Assembly (NCBI GenBank): GCA_022495005.1
Contig: JAGYXB010000106.1
Location: forward strand, 1 to 64,000
Origin: Rhyacophila brunnea
Taxonomy: Eukaryota; Arthropoda; Insecta; Trichoptera; Rhyacophilidae
Direction: 5' to 3'
Length of the DNA stretch: 64,000 bases
The notes under the pieces are model-generated. The model was not told where the DNA came from. It saw only the letters and a list, made by a program, of their open reading frames with translations, and did not search any database. Each line of letters opens with the position of its first letter. Position 1 is the first letter of the stretch. Below, piece by piece: positions 49,857 to 62,092 of this stretch. The translations under genes were made by a program, and so were the position numbers.

Positions 49857-50140
49857 TTAGGGGGCACATAACGTAGGTCAAAATGGAGGTTTTATAGTAT
49901 TTATATAATTTTGAAGCCTTATCTTTATATTTATTTTAAACATTTGATGACTGCACAAAGTATTTTTATTAATAATAACATTAAAAATACTTTATGCAGC
50001 CATCAAATGTTTAAAATAAATATAAACGATAATAAGGCTTCAAAATTATATCAAACGATTATCTACAACGTTTAAGGAATGTCCAGGCTTATGCTCTGAA
50101 AATACCATAAAATCTCCAGTTTGACCTACGTGGCGCTTTA
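49857..50140. mobile_element. Short palindromic element of the foldback family
   Basis: Two inverted arms meet near 49975-49990 and share TTAAACATTTGATGACTGCA and GGCTTCAAAATTATAT with the large palindrome next door. Outer tips read GTAGGTCAAA and its inverse, flanked by TTTA. Likely an internally deleted relative, with the left arm itself shortened. Confidence 0.75.
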
Positions 50141-50238
50141 ATGAAAGTATACCGTATCCCTAAAAATAAAATAACTATGTAGCAATAAAAGTTTGTAGGA
50201 TATTTTTTTGTGGTTAGGTACTAGTGATTTTATTTAAA

Positions 50239-51631
50239 TTAAGGGGGGACATGCTCGTCGAAGGTCAAAATTGAGTTTTTATTGTATTTTCAAACCATGA
50301 TCCTGGACACTCCTTCAACGTTGTAGATAATCTATTTATATAATTTTGAAGCCTTATTATCCTTTATAGTTATTTTAAACATTTGATGACTGCATAAAGT
50401 ATTTTTGTTTCATAAAATAGTATTCTTTTAAACCTCTCGCTCTAATGTTTTAGAATATAGTCATATTTCGGTACATAACTGTGCAGTGGTGTTAAGATTT
50501 TTTACATTTATTAATTTTTAAACGCATTTATAAAACCATTAGTATAATTTATGACGAGATAATTTTTGTAAAATATTCACGATAAAAAATTATATTGATA
50601 ATCTCTGTGATCCCAAATTTGACAAGAATTAGGCATTTTATTATTCAAAAAATCGGCAAGATTAACACATTTGAAGATGATTCTAAAGATATTTATTATA
50701 AGTTATGTCTTTGACCATTCAAGTGTGATAAAGATCTTATGAATAATCATTGATTTATAATAATTATTGACCTAAGAATAAGGTAGTGTTTTTTTGAAAT
50801 ACGCCATTTCTTTTGTCATTCCTAGTAGTTAAGCTACAACATACGGCCGTAGCCATAAATTGACAAACTATAATTAAAATATGGAGTAAAATTATGTTAA
50901 CGCGCGTGTTTGAACATGTACCTAACCGATTTTTTTTTTTTTTAACGGTACATGTTCAAACATGCGCGTCAATATCATTTTACTCCCCACTTCAATTATA
51001 GTTTGTCAATTTATGGCTACGGCCGTATGTTGTAGCTTAACCACTGGGGGAATGCCAAAAGAAATGGCGTATTTCAAAAAAACACTACCTTATCTTAGGT
51101 CAATAATTATTATAAAGCAATCATTATTCGTAGGATGTTTATCACACTTGAATGGTCAAAGACATAGCTTATAATTAGTATCTTTACAATTATTTTCAAA
51201 TGTGTTAATCTTGCCCATTTTTTGAATAATAAAATGCCTAATTCTTGTCAAATTTGGGATCACAAAGATTATCAATATAATTTTTTATCGTAAATATTTC
51301 ACTATAATAATGTCAACATAAATTATACTAATAGTTTTATAAATGCGTTTAAAAATTAATAAATGTAAAAAATCTTAACACTACTGCACAGTTATGTACC
51401 TAAATATGACTATATTCTAAAACATTAGAGCGAGAGGTTTAAAAGAATACTATTTTATGTAACAAAAATACTTTATGCAGTCATCAAATGTTTAAAATAA
51501 CTATAAAGCATAATAAGGCTTCAAAATTATATAAATAGATTATCTACAACGTTTGAGGAGTGTCCAGGATCATGGTTTGAAAATACAATAAAAACTCAAT
51601 TTTGACCTTCGACGAGCATGTCCCCCCTTAA
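50239..51631. mobile_element. Giant palindromic TTAA element (arms about 680 bp)
   Basis: TTAA at 50239-50242 and 51628-51631 flank 1385 bp. The left arm (50243-50922) is repeated in inverted order as the right arm (50947-51627), with a 24-bp T-rich centre. The tips read GGGGGGACATGC and GCATGTCCCCCC. Arms match closely throughout by eye, with scattered single-base differences. No transposase was recognised. TTAA targets suggest a piggyBac-mobilised or similar foldback element. A transcript through it would form a very long hairpin. Confidence 0.9.
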
Positions 51632-53621
51632 TGTAGATTTCACTAGATTCATTAACGTCATTTTGTGAGTTACCTAGCGAAATTTTCTACGAGTCTTACT
51701 TCTTTGCAGTCGGTAATATTATAGTTAATTTTAATAATCAACCCAATACATACAAATTTTAAGGATTATTCAAGAGACTGCTTCAAATTTTAAGTCAAAT
51801 AAAAATCTACTGTCCATCTTAAATTGTCAATTTGATTGTTCTATTTTTGATATAGGTGTATATGTACAATAGAATCCCTATAAAATAAAATTACTTTACC
51901 ACTTAGTAGGTGTTATGATTATTGTATTATTTAAATAATAATCCTAAAGAGGTTTTTATTGTTTACATTTATTAATTTAGTAAAAGAGCTGTTCTTTATA
52001 ATAATATAAGTGCTTTTAATGTATGTTGTGATTGAATTATGTATTTTAATAACATTTTTAACGAGTGAATTATTGATTTATATGATAATTGTTACTATAT
52101 TTTTTTAATTTCCTACTAACTTATTAACCTCTTATGAAGAATGTTGATATTTTGAATGAAATGCACCGCCTTATAGTGTAACAGAAAATAATCTTTAAGG
52201 ATAAATTGTTTTTTTACTGTCAGTTGTTGAGTTAGTTTATTGCCTGTCGGTTTCATCGTATGCAGCAATATCTTTATTTTAAAATGTTTTCATTTCTTTA
52301 GAGTTTTGAAGTTTAAGTTTTATGTGCAAATATTTGTTTAGATCAAATACAAATAAAAAATCATTTTCATTATGTAAAACTTGTGCGTTTCATTATCTTC
52401 TAAAAACTTCTATCTCTCCTTGGCATATTGTGCTGATTATTGATTGTCAAATTGGATTGATTACTTCCATTTCAAGAAATTAAAGAAAATGAGCTGCATT
52501 TTTTTTATGTACCTATTTATTTTTCAGACTTAGGAATACATTTTCTAAATAATAATTAATCTCACGAATGGTAGATAATAATCTTAACACACAATAATTT
52601 TGTATATCAATGGGTAAGGACATGTCTTTCTTCTACAAAGATTAGACTGTACAAAAAATACATACATACTGATTTTCAATAGCTACAACTAAATACATAC
52701 AAACAGATATTTATTAGAAAAGTTATAAATCTTTAAACATGCACAAATTTAATATTATGGTATTAATTTTACATTAAAAAAATATGTAATATTAATTATT
52801 CAACATTAAAATGTTGGTATGTAATACTGTTTATCCACAATGTTTCAAAAATAATTGATCAAGTCCTTTACCAGCCAGCCTATATGGGAACATTTTCACA
52901 ATATAGGAAATATATTCATTGAGTTGCAATAAATAATACATTCTTTCGAATACTAAAAATAAAGACAAACTATAGAGATAGTACACACATTAAAAATAAC
53001 AATATTCATATCCTTTGTATGTTGGCATCTTGTGCCAAATCATGCCAAATGCATTGATAGATCAGGTTTATTTGCCAAAATTTAATAGTTATAAGTTATG
53101 GACATGTTTCTATCAAAGATCAATTATTATGGGTAAATAGACGCATGGATGGCAATATTTTTTTGTTTGTTTCGTAGGTCCATTTGAAATTGTAAATTTT
53201 GATCTGAGGATTTGGTACTCATAATATATGAGTTCTAGGATAATACCCACAGGTTACATACAGTCGACAATAAACAAAACCAAAGTGGCCTATCATTTAA
53301 AAATTAGCTTCTGCAGTCTTTTATAAATTTATTGTATAATATTCAACAGTATAAAATCTGATACATAGTAGTGTTTCAAAATTGACTAATTGGATCTATT
53401 CAAACTTGAGATCATAAAATGGAATCTCAAGCGGTGAAAAACATAAACTATGAAGATACCAATTGGCGAAATCCGGATTGCTAAAACTCATATATGGGAT
53501 ACTGACCGATTAGAATTTAATTAAAATTTCCATCAAGAACCTACCCTCAGTCGATGGTAAACAATATTAATTCAATAAACACTGGTTGAAGAAATGACAA
53601 ATATAACTAAGCATTACTATA
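51632..53621. other. Gene-free stretch, probable 3' UTR side of the ZAD zinc-finger gene
   Basis: AT-rich DNA between the palindrome and the stop codon of the minus-strand zinc-finger gene at 53622. No exon or bounded element recognised. Confidence 0.4.
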
Positions 53622-56600
53622 TTATGCTGGCATATATCCAGGGGGAATGGAAGGTACGATGGATGAGGGGTGAGGTGGGGGGTGATGAATATATTGCGGT
53701 TTGTCGTGAGTCTTCATGTGTCGGTTGAGGGCGCATTTCTGGATGAACGCCTGATTACACACCGAGCACTTATGAGGTTTTTCGCCTGTATGGGTCATCC
53801 GATGATTTTTCAAATCCTTTTGCGCCATAAACTTCATTGGGCAAAACTCACATGCGAACGGTCTTTCTCCTGGAACACAAAACAATTAATACTACATATC
53901 ACTATTCAATTATTAATAATACAAGCTAAATTATTTACAAAAATGAAATCTAAATACAAAAAATTATATACGATAATATTTACTAGGCGAAGCATATGAG
54001 CTTCGACAGGTTAGAAGCTATATTAAGAGATATTTTTTATGAGGAGTAATTATTAGCCATTTGCCCAACCCATTGGGTCGTAGCTCTGAACTAAGCACAC
54101 ATTACAAAAACAATAAGTATGCCATTTTTTAGGCACCAGATGACTTCATAAATGAGCGCGTTCTACCAACTAGTCCACTGTTGATAAAATACATAAGGTA
54201 AATTACCATTTGCACTCTGATGCAAAGCATATGGAGTGGAGTTTATAGATACAAAGTATTGCCCAACTATGAAAATGGGAGAAAAAAGTGCTACACTGCA
54301 GGACACAAAATAAACCTTTTCCATCTTCATCTGTATGTAGCTACATATCTGTGTCCAAACGAATGGGAACACTTGCTACATTGTATATCAGTGGTGAAGA
54401 GTGCCTGTTGAATGAAAGTAAGCAATGGGTAACCGAAAATAATGCATACATTGACAGTCACATTTACGGAACATGGAAGTTGAATTTTGTCTTGTCTTCA
54501 GTATTTTACTGATAAATATATTAAGAAACTACCTGCATGTCTTATTTACATTATTTGTATGTTTGCATTAAGTAATGAAGATATAATAATTAATCAACTA
54601 TTTTTTTTATTCAACGAATAATTCATAAAATTTAAGAATGTAACATTCTAATTATTGAACATACATAATTTTGAAAACACTTCTGAGAAAATATATTATA
54701 ACCAATAGAAAAAATCTTTTTGGAAAAAGTAAGACACCTCCCCACCCCACAGGATCGAACCTGCATCTCTCGGGTATCGCGCCCACGCACATTGACCACA
54801 ATGCTAAAGGTGTCCTACTTAATTATGACAAATTTTAACTAATGGCTTTTAATACTCACTGAAACGCTTTCTAAATTGAGCTACATTGGCGATTGGCATT
54901 GACAAATCAGAGTAGGTATTACTTTAATTACTAACCGACGTCACAGATCACTCCAAATTTTTTTGTTGTATGTAACTTACTTGAACTTGCTAATAATTTT
55001 TGATTAACTATTTTTTTGCACTTTCTGCTTATGCGTCAGGCTGATTGCTATGCGCTAGGCTGCCTACTTTTTTCTAAGGAGTTGCAAATATTTATTCATG
55101 ACATCACGGCCGGCTGCCATGCATTTCTAACTCTTCAAATAGGCTGTAATAATCCAATGATTCGGTTGAGATAAATAGATGTCACTATATAACTTAAATA
55201 TGCTGATTAATAATAATGTTGATTTGTATAACCACAAATTTCTTTAAAAGTGAAGGTGAAATATTAAATAATCATTTGCAATCACGTCTTTGCCACTGGT
55301 ATTTATATATGGTAAGTGCTGTATAATCACTTAGTAAGGAGTCTTCTCTACTTGTTGCATAATATATTTCTATAATATGCTCTGGATACTATAAAACATT
55401 CACCAACCTGTATGTGTTCTGTTATGAACGAGGAGGAAGCTCTGTGTCTTGAACGCTTTATCACACATTTTACAGGCGTAAGGTTTTTTATCGGAATGTG
55501 ACCGCATGTGTTTGTCTAGGTCTCCCTTCACGTAAAAATGCATGTTGCAAACTGTGCAAGGAATGTTTTTTACGCCGGTGTGTCTGATCAGATGTATCTT
55601 GAGATTGCCAGGCTGGATGAATCTTTTTCCACATTGATTACATGCGTAAAGTTTTTCCCCTGAGTGCTCCACAAGGTGAGACTGTCAAATAAAATAATGT
55701 TAATGTCTTAATCAAATATCTCACAGTGGCCTTCGTAGTCCAATGCTCCACTATACACTGGCTTTTCATCCGAGGGCTCTGTATTCGATTCCGGTGAGGT
55801 AACAATTCATTTACGTGATATTTCTGTGATTATTTCTCTGCTATGTATTACTAAACTACTATAAGTGAAACTCGTGGCCTGTCGTAGTGTTAAACAAAAA
55901 GAATGCATCTTCATTAGGTTTCTGGTACAAGGTAAGAGTAAATACTTTTTTTAACAAACATAGCTACCAAGTCATAGTTATAGTCAAGTTGTAGTTATCA
56001 TAATACCAAGTCATAAGAGAGAAATTAAACATTAAATTGAACGTCCGTTTTTATGTATATTTAGAGGTCCTCTTCTAAATATACATAAAATAACATGCTC
56101 AGTAAACACCTGCGTGTATTGCCCGAGCCACTTGCATGCTAATGTAGATAGTATCACGAACACGCTTGCACCGAGCCACGTTAGTGTCGGTATTTTCGCA
56201 AACACAAACCAATGATGTGCGTGTGGATAAAAAAATCTGTTTGTGCGAATGATTTGTAATACTCATTACTGCTGTGTGTGTGTACATTAATTCAGAACAC
56301 CAGAGGTATTGTAGTGTTTTGGACAAATTTGGGGTCTTCAGTGTGTATTATGGTGTATTTTTTCATCAGGTTTTCTGGTTCTATCAAATGGTATAATAAA
56401 ATCACCATATTTATTAATAATAAAGATAGGTCAGGTATACTTTATTCAGTCAGGTATTTTTTTTTTTTAAATTAATATGACATGGATGATTTTTTCATGA
56501 TGTAAAAGGGGATAAAAAAAAAAAAAAAAACAATTGGTAGATTTACCTTGAGATTGGTAGGCTGCACGAATTTGGCACCGCACTCGTGACAGACGTACTT

Positions 56601-59600
56601 CTTGATGCCCGCATGCGCCCTCTCGTGGTTCTTAAGCACATTGAGATAAGCAAAGTCTTTAAAACAAGTGGTACACTTGTATTTACGAATACCCGTGTGG
56701 ACACGCATGTGGCTGTTCAGATTACTAAAGCTCGTAAACTTCTTGTTGCATTCACTGCATTCTATGTCCGGCTAAAAACAATACTCCACTGTATGGTAAC
56801 AAGGGGGTAGCCCAACGAAATGTTCAAATGTATAATGAATCGTTTTAATTAACTATCAAACACAATGAAATCATGGTGCAGTGCAATTTAAATAATAACA
56901 TGTTTTTATCGAATGAAATGTGGAAAGATTGTAAATAAACTTATTATAAATCACATTTCATATGCACTGTACACACGGATACTCGTGAATTGCCTAAAGT
57001 CATAAGATACAATAAATTTGAATAACAATATTACAATTGAAAAAAGAAAATGTTGAAAGCCTTCAGAAACCCTAAAAAGTCTGAGAAAAAAGTTCGACAG
57101 AGTGGGATTTGAATTCATATTCATCCACTGTCTGGGTGAGTACTCTTATTGATTAAACTATTTATGACTCATCAGGAGTGGTAATTGAAATACGGTTTAA
57201 TATTATTAGCAATTGCTAGGACATCATAAATGAAGTCGGATAGCCTGAATCTAGCTATAAATCATGTAATATGCATTAACCCATTAATGAACAGGCACGA
57301 AAACAACACAGGGACCAGTTTTATTAAAAATTATGATTTGTATTTTGAAGTATCGGAACAAGAAATCGTAACTTCTGAAAAAGTTAGCAAAACTACACAT
57401 ATTGCTAGAAATGCAAAAAGTACGGCATTTGTCAATAATTTTCTGATGGGTTATCATAAATATGAAAATAGATTACATTTTATAAAACAAGCAGCTTTTT
57501 AATTTTTTTGTGACGTACTTAATTGGTTTTATATTTAGCACTAAACTTAAAATTCTTAAAAACCTTGAACCTCCTTATCTTGCTTTAAATATTTTTGTTT
57601 TCGTTTCTATCTTTTAAATCATATTAAAGCATACTTCTTTTATTTATGTTCGAAAAATCAAATGATTTAAACACATACCTACTTTTTGAGTTATTAATAT
57701 TTGTTTGTTGAAAGTCAATTTAATTTTCTATACACAAAAATAAAGTCAGTCGCCTATGGGTTAACTTGATTTAAATTACAAAGTTGTTTGCCATTCTTTG
57801 GCAGAGTTTGAAACCCTCAGATTGTACGGTTATTGTCATAGAATGACGTGAGTTTAAATTCTATTCGGCCAAAAAAAATTCTAGTATTTTTAGGTATAAA
57901 TACTTGAGGTTTTTCAAAATTTTGTATTTTCAATAAAAAGAATCTAACATTCTTGAATCTTGTGTATATTCAGTATTTCAATAAAAAAAATTTAATAACA
58001 ATATAACATCCGAATATAAGAAGCTAATTTATGAAAGTCAAATTGTATATTAAATTCTAATGGATCTAAGTTTTGTACTATTCTATAAACTTGTATACTT
58101 TTGATCTAAGTACTTTGATATCAAATAAGACAATAATTTCTTTTACTACATAAAATGAAATTTATGTCAAAAATATAATAGTCAATATGGCTATAATAGT
58201 GAACAACCCTGTATCCAATTGAAAATAAGCTATTATAAAACTCACTTTTAATCCAAAATGACTTCTCATGTGAGCTTCCAATTTTTCATATTTATGAAAA
58301 CCTTTATCACATTTTGGACATTTTAATGCTTTTGCTTTTTTAGACTTGTCTTTTTTATCTTTAGACCTTTTCTTTTTCTTCTTTGTTGATTTTTGTAACC
58401 TGAAAGCAAAATGTGGGTCTTGTTAAAAAAGAAAATTACTATAAACATACCATCCACATTACGGTGAAATTCATAGCCAGAGGAGCGCCGAGCGAGAGAA
58501 AGCAATGCAATAGACTTGATGTAAGTAGAGTCAATGATAGCAACCATAACAAGAATCACATTAGCCCTGTCTAATTCATGCGCATGAGAAGAAATCACAT
58601 TTGCGCATACTCATGGTAAAATGATTCCACTAAAAGATCTAAGATCTGTGATAACCATTTCACACTACACAGTTGAAGATAGAACATTTATTTAGATATA
58701 TAAATCAAGTAATATTGTTGAAGATATGGTATTTCAATTCAATAAGATGTGTTTTTTTTATAGCTTAAATGTATTTGACCCTATAGGCTAATAGTTGTTG
58801 ATTCAACTGCAGTAAAATATTATTTGACATTTATCAAATGTATGGTGCCTCGAAGAATAATAATGTTGTACCAGTTTTTGCACTGCACGGACTCGGGTGA
58901 CATTATTGATGTTCCGAAAGTGTTCACCTCTTATTCACACTCTCTCTTTCAAGGCAGCAAAAAAGTAATGAACATGTCTCATTACAGCATTTTGCTTACA
59001 CTGTAGTACGAGTGAATGAATAAAAAAATCGGTACGTGTACTTATGTACGCGCGATAGAAATTTTAAATTATCTTGTTGCTTCATTTCGTATTTATTAAT
59101 ATTATTTTATTACATCATTCCGTAATTATTTAATATTACTTATATTACAATATACTATTTTAATTATTATCTTGTTAAATTACACAGTCAGAAAAGGGCC
59201 TCTTATTTGAGCGCTGCTGGTTTAAAATTATTTTATTGCTTACTTTATTGAAATATATATTAATAATAAAATAAAACACATTACTTAATACTAATATAAA
59301 ATTTTTTATTATTATTGCGTTAGAAAAATACTTAAAAAATTTCATAACTTATTCCCAGTTGTGAAATTTTAAATTATCATTATCTGCATAATTATATGAA
59401 TAATAAATAAAAGATCAATGCTTATGTACTGACTTTTTTCTCTTTTTCTCCTCATAGTCATTATTACTAAATGCATCTTCTACATCTGAATGTAAGTCAG
59501 GTAAAGACGCAGGTGACTTTTCAGGCAAAATCACTTCACTCGGTAATGTCTCTTGCCTCGGGCAATCAGTATTTTCATGGGCAACGTTAGGTGACACTGT

Positions 59601-60194
59601 TTCTTTTACATATTCATTCACACATTCCTTTTTTATCTGAAAAAGAAGCACAAGATTCAGATTACATCGATTCAGACTGCTGGCTCGAATATATAACATT
59701 TCTTTTGCCATCGGCCTTAACTTTGCATGTCTGTCAGCTTTGCAGAGTTGAATAGGTTAATTAATAAACCAGGATAAATCATATTAAAAATAATAATATA
59801 TTACCCGTGATTGACCGTAATGTCGCAATGTTGAATCTGATCTGATGACGAGTTGTTTAAAATAATAAAGGCGATTGAGCAAGTCCAGACAAGGTTGGCA
59901 CAGCAGACCGGGGAGCCCATCGGTTTCAGATACCTTACAATAAAAAATACACTGGTTAATTAGGTACCTACTTAAAATGACATAAGAATTTCCGGATTAT
60001 CAAACGATACTCACTTGAACTGATGTGCAATACAAGAATACTTCGGCAGAACATGTCCTGAAGATGTTTTGCAAGTGTTCGGTACCCGATAAACAGGCCC
60101 TGCATACACTGTTAAAATCCATTTGATTGTTACTCATTTTGTCTAGATTAAATAATGGAACTTGATAGCTAGATTCACCGCGATAGTATTCCAT
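53622..60194 (-). CDS. ZAD-domain C2H2 zinc-finger protein with nine fingers (complete, 7 exons)
   Basis: Minus-strand exons 60015-60194, 59805-59933, 59434-59636, 58246-58399, 56547-56771, 55408-55681 and 53622-53869 join in frame to 470 residues. The N-terminal ZAD has C-R-A-C at 31-34 and C-Q-P-C at 72-75, a zinc-binding dimerisation domain of arthropod transcription factors. An acidic linker and a Lys-rich stretch (about 173-195, probable nuclear signal) follow. Nine C2H2 fingers come next, several with T-G-E-K/R-P linkers; finger 4 is split across an intron. The tail is Pro/His-rich. A second in-frame ATG at codon 20 is possible. The exon 3 donor is GTCAGT, slightly unusual, but it gives the correct phase. 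Nuclear DNA-binding regulator; target unknown. Confidence 0.93.
54735..54825 (-). mobile_element. tRNA-like sequence with inverted flanks, probably a SINE
   Basis: The minus strand reads a GGACACC/GGTGTCT pair around an A-box-like TAGCATTGTGGTCA and a B-box GGTTCGATCCT. A 9-base insertion between T arm and acceptor strand prevents a normal tRNA fold. It lies in an intron of the zinc-finger gene. Confidence 0.5.
55720..55802 (+). mobile_element. tRNA-derived SINE remnant
   Basis: An A-box-like CGTAGTCCAATGC and a B-box-like GTATTCGATTCC sit at tRNA spacing on the plus strand. No acceptor stem is present. It lies in an intron of the zinc-finger gene. Confidence 0.45.
57105..57190 (-). mobile_element. 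tRNA-derived SINE remnant
   Basis: The minus strand carries TAGTTTAATCAATAAG (A-box-like) and GAATTCAAATCCC (B-box-like). Degraded. Confidence 0.35.
57276..57764. mobile_element. Possible piggyBac-like MITE in zinc-finger gene intron
   Basis: TTAA at 57276-57279 and 57761-57764 flank tips CCCATTAATGA and CTATGGG, which share only CCCAT as inverted ends. A plus-strand open frame (57230-57502) overlaps it but resembles nothing I know. The similarity of the tip to the element at 44313 supports the call modestly. Confidence 0.45.
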
Positions 60195-60790
60195 TTTTAT
60201 TGTAGTAGCGCAATATCAAATTCACGTGTGATAGTGTGAATCTGACAATCAATTATTACTACCTATTTTTGTTTGATTATTACTTGACAATTTGACAGAC
60301 TCAAGCATCTATTGTAGTAGTGATGTCCTACCATGTGCAAATATTTAATGTTGCCAGGATAGAGGAAGCTTGTTAAGGTCATCCCTACTTTCCATCTAGT
60401 TTTGAAACTGCATTTATCATACCTACCTACCTACCTAGGTATTTTAATAATTCATGTAAAATTTATGAAAATAGTAAACTACCAACAAGCAATTTCAATG
60501 TAGAAATAATAAAATTTCTTCATAATTTGCAACAAACATATAAGGTACCAATTAAAAAAATATTAAATAAGTACCTAGGTATATACCTATATTTCAGGTA
60601 CGAGACGAATTACCTAGGTATGATTCGATTTTCTTGATCAGTGTATGTCTTTATCCTTGTAACACTATATTGAGGGAAATGTCACTTTTTGTATCAATCA
60701 ATCGGTGTCATAATAATAATAACCACAATAAAATAAATGTACATATTATAATGAAAAACGTATTGTTATGTTTCTGATCTTTCGAATATA
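60195..60790. promoter_or_regulatory. Divergent region between two ZAD genes
   Basis: About 600 bp separates the minus-strand ATG at 60194 from the plus-strand ATG at 60791. It contains a CTAC/GGTAC microsatellite near 60421-60440 and TAGGTA runs near 60580-60625. No core promoter motif is obvious. Confidence 0.45.
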
Positions 60791-61218
60791 ATGGATATTC
60801 ATAAAGTCTGTAGAGCATGCTTGGCAACGAAAGAAGATTTTTTAAATTTATTCACTACATCAACATCGGAAATGTTTACATTTTGCACTACTGTGAAGGT
60901 ATCCACTAACATTTGGCAACGCTTCTTTTTAATTATCGTATCTATCGAATGTTTCATTAATTATATTGTATTCTTCTATATCTTTTCAGGTATCATTGAG
61001 CGACTCTTTACCAAAAGTGTTATGTCGCACTTGCTTTGATCTGCTTGACAAATTGTTTTTATTTAAACAGCAATGCATTGCATCTAACAAAACACTACAA
61101 AGTTGCGTTAAAATTTGTGATGATATTAAACCAAACATAGAAGGAGATGTAGATATTGCAAAGAATGATATCAAAATTGAAATACCAGACACGTTTACCA
61201 TACAACCAGGTCTCTCAG
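60791..61218 (+). CDS. ZAD-domain protein, N-terminal exons only
   Basis: Exon 1 (60791-60898) encodes M-D-I-H-K-V-C-R-A-C-L and ends at a GTATCC donor. Exon 2 (60990-61218) continues V-S-L-S-D-S-L-P-K-V-L-C-R-T-C-F-D-L-L. The two C-x-x-C pairs form the ZAD zinc site, and the exon boundary falls at the same place as in the neighbouring ZAD gene. Exon 2 ends at GTAATG with one base of the next codon. No zinc-finger exon was found in the remaining 2.8 kb, so the gene either continues past the window or is truncated. Probably a tandem-inverted paralogue of the 53622-60194 gene. Confidence 0.82.
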
Positions 61219-62092
61219 GTAATGAATATAACTTCATAACAAAAATAGAATTAACATCGAAATTTATCATTAAATAGATCACAACTCACTTTAAATAAAT
61301 CTTTTAGGTCTTTTACAATACGGTAACCCATAAATTAACCCATTGTGCCCAAACATGAGAAATTCTCGTGTTAGAACAGGTACTTGATAATGTTTTTTTT
61401 TACACTATATTAGGGCATCTATTGAAGATTTATGGTATTAAATATGTTATGAGATAAGTTGGCTACAAGGTGAAAATATTAGAAACCAGGGATTCTTACC
61501 AATCGGTATAAAATATTGGACTTTAAAAATAGTGTACAAAAAAATAGTATAGCCTTTTAAATATTTTTTTTAATTTTCCGTTTGTGACATCTGTTGATTG
61601 AATCTGTAGTCAAATATTTAATAAAACAGTTCACTGCACTGAATAAAATGATGTATTCGTGTTTCCATAACGGAAAACACTTAAAAATAATGTGTCGCAA
61701 AAGGTTTTTGACCGTTCTTTTTATCGGCGTTAAGAATGAACATCTGGTAAAATGGTTCCATGACAAAACAGAACAGTGACAAAATAGAACATGACAAAAC
61801 AGAAAATGACAAAACAGAACATGACAAAACAGAACAGTGACAAAACAGAACAACGATAAATATAACTATGACCTTTCAGGAAAAATATAAATTTAATATT
61901 GAAATTGTCCTATCTCTATTATGTTAATAGATTTTTAATAGCACAGATTTTCAATAGACTATAATAAATCAAATTATATACCTAATTTCTGCATTCCTAA
62001 TCGCTAGAAAGCCTCAAATAAACGGGACTTAACTCGGTGTTGCCGGCAAGCTTAGGATATCTCATCCTAATCAATATAATATGTTCAAAATG
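61219..62092. other. Intronic or intergenic stretch with a minisatellite
   Basis: Downstream of the last recognised ZAD exon. A TTAACCCATTGTGCCC tip near 61336 resembles the piggyBac-like ends elsewhere, but no partner was found. The minisatellite is listed separately. Confidence 0.4.
61761..61852 (+). repeat. Minisatellite, six units of 15-16 bp
   Basis: Consensus TGACAAAACAGAACA, tandem without spacers; units vary by an extra G and a few substitutions. Read on the other strand it gives a Leu-Phe-Cys-His repeat in an open frame that is an artefact of the repeat. Confidence 0.9.

Noticed and set aside
53670..53999. 109-codon plus-strand frame
   Set aside because: Antisense shadow of the last zinc-finger exon (53622-53869).
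57230..57502. 90-codon plus-strand frame in the zinc-finger gene intron
   Set aside because: It starts outside and ends inside a TTAA-bounded segment, has AT-driven composition, and matches no family I know; not listed as a gene.
60986..61282. 98-codon minus-strand frame
   Set aside because: It is the antisense shadow of the ZAD exon at 60990-61218.
61761..61852. CRISPR-like repeat array
   Set aside because: Units are contiguous with no spacers, and the genome is eukaryotic. It is a minisatellite.
61557..61853. 98-codon minus-strand frame rich in Leu-Phe-Cys-His
   Set aside because: The composition is created by the minisatellite; no homology and no splice context.
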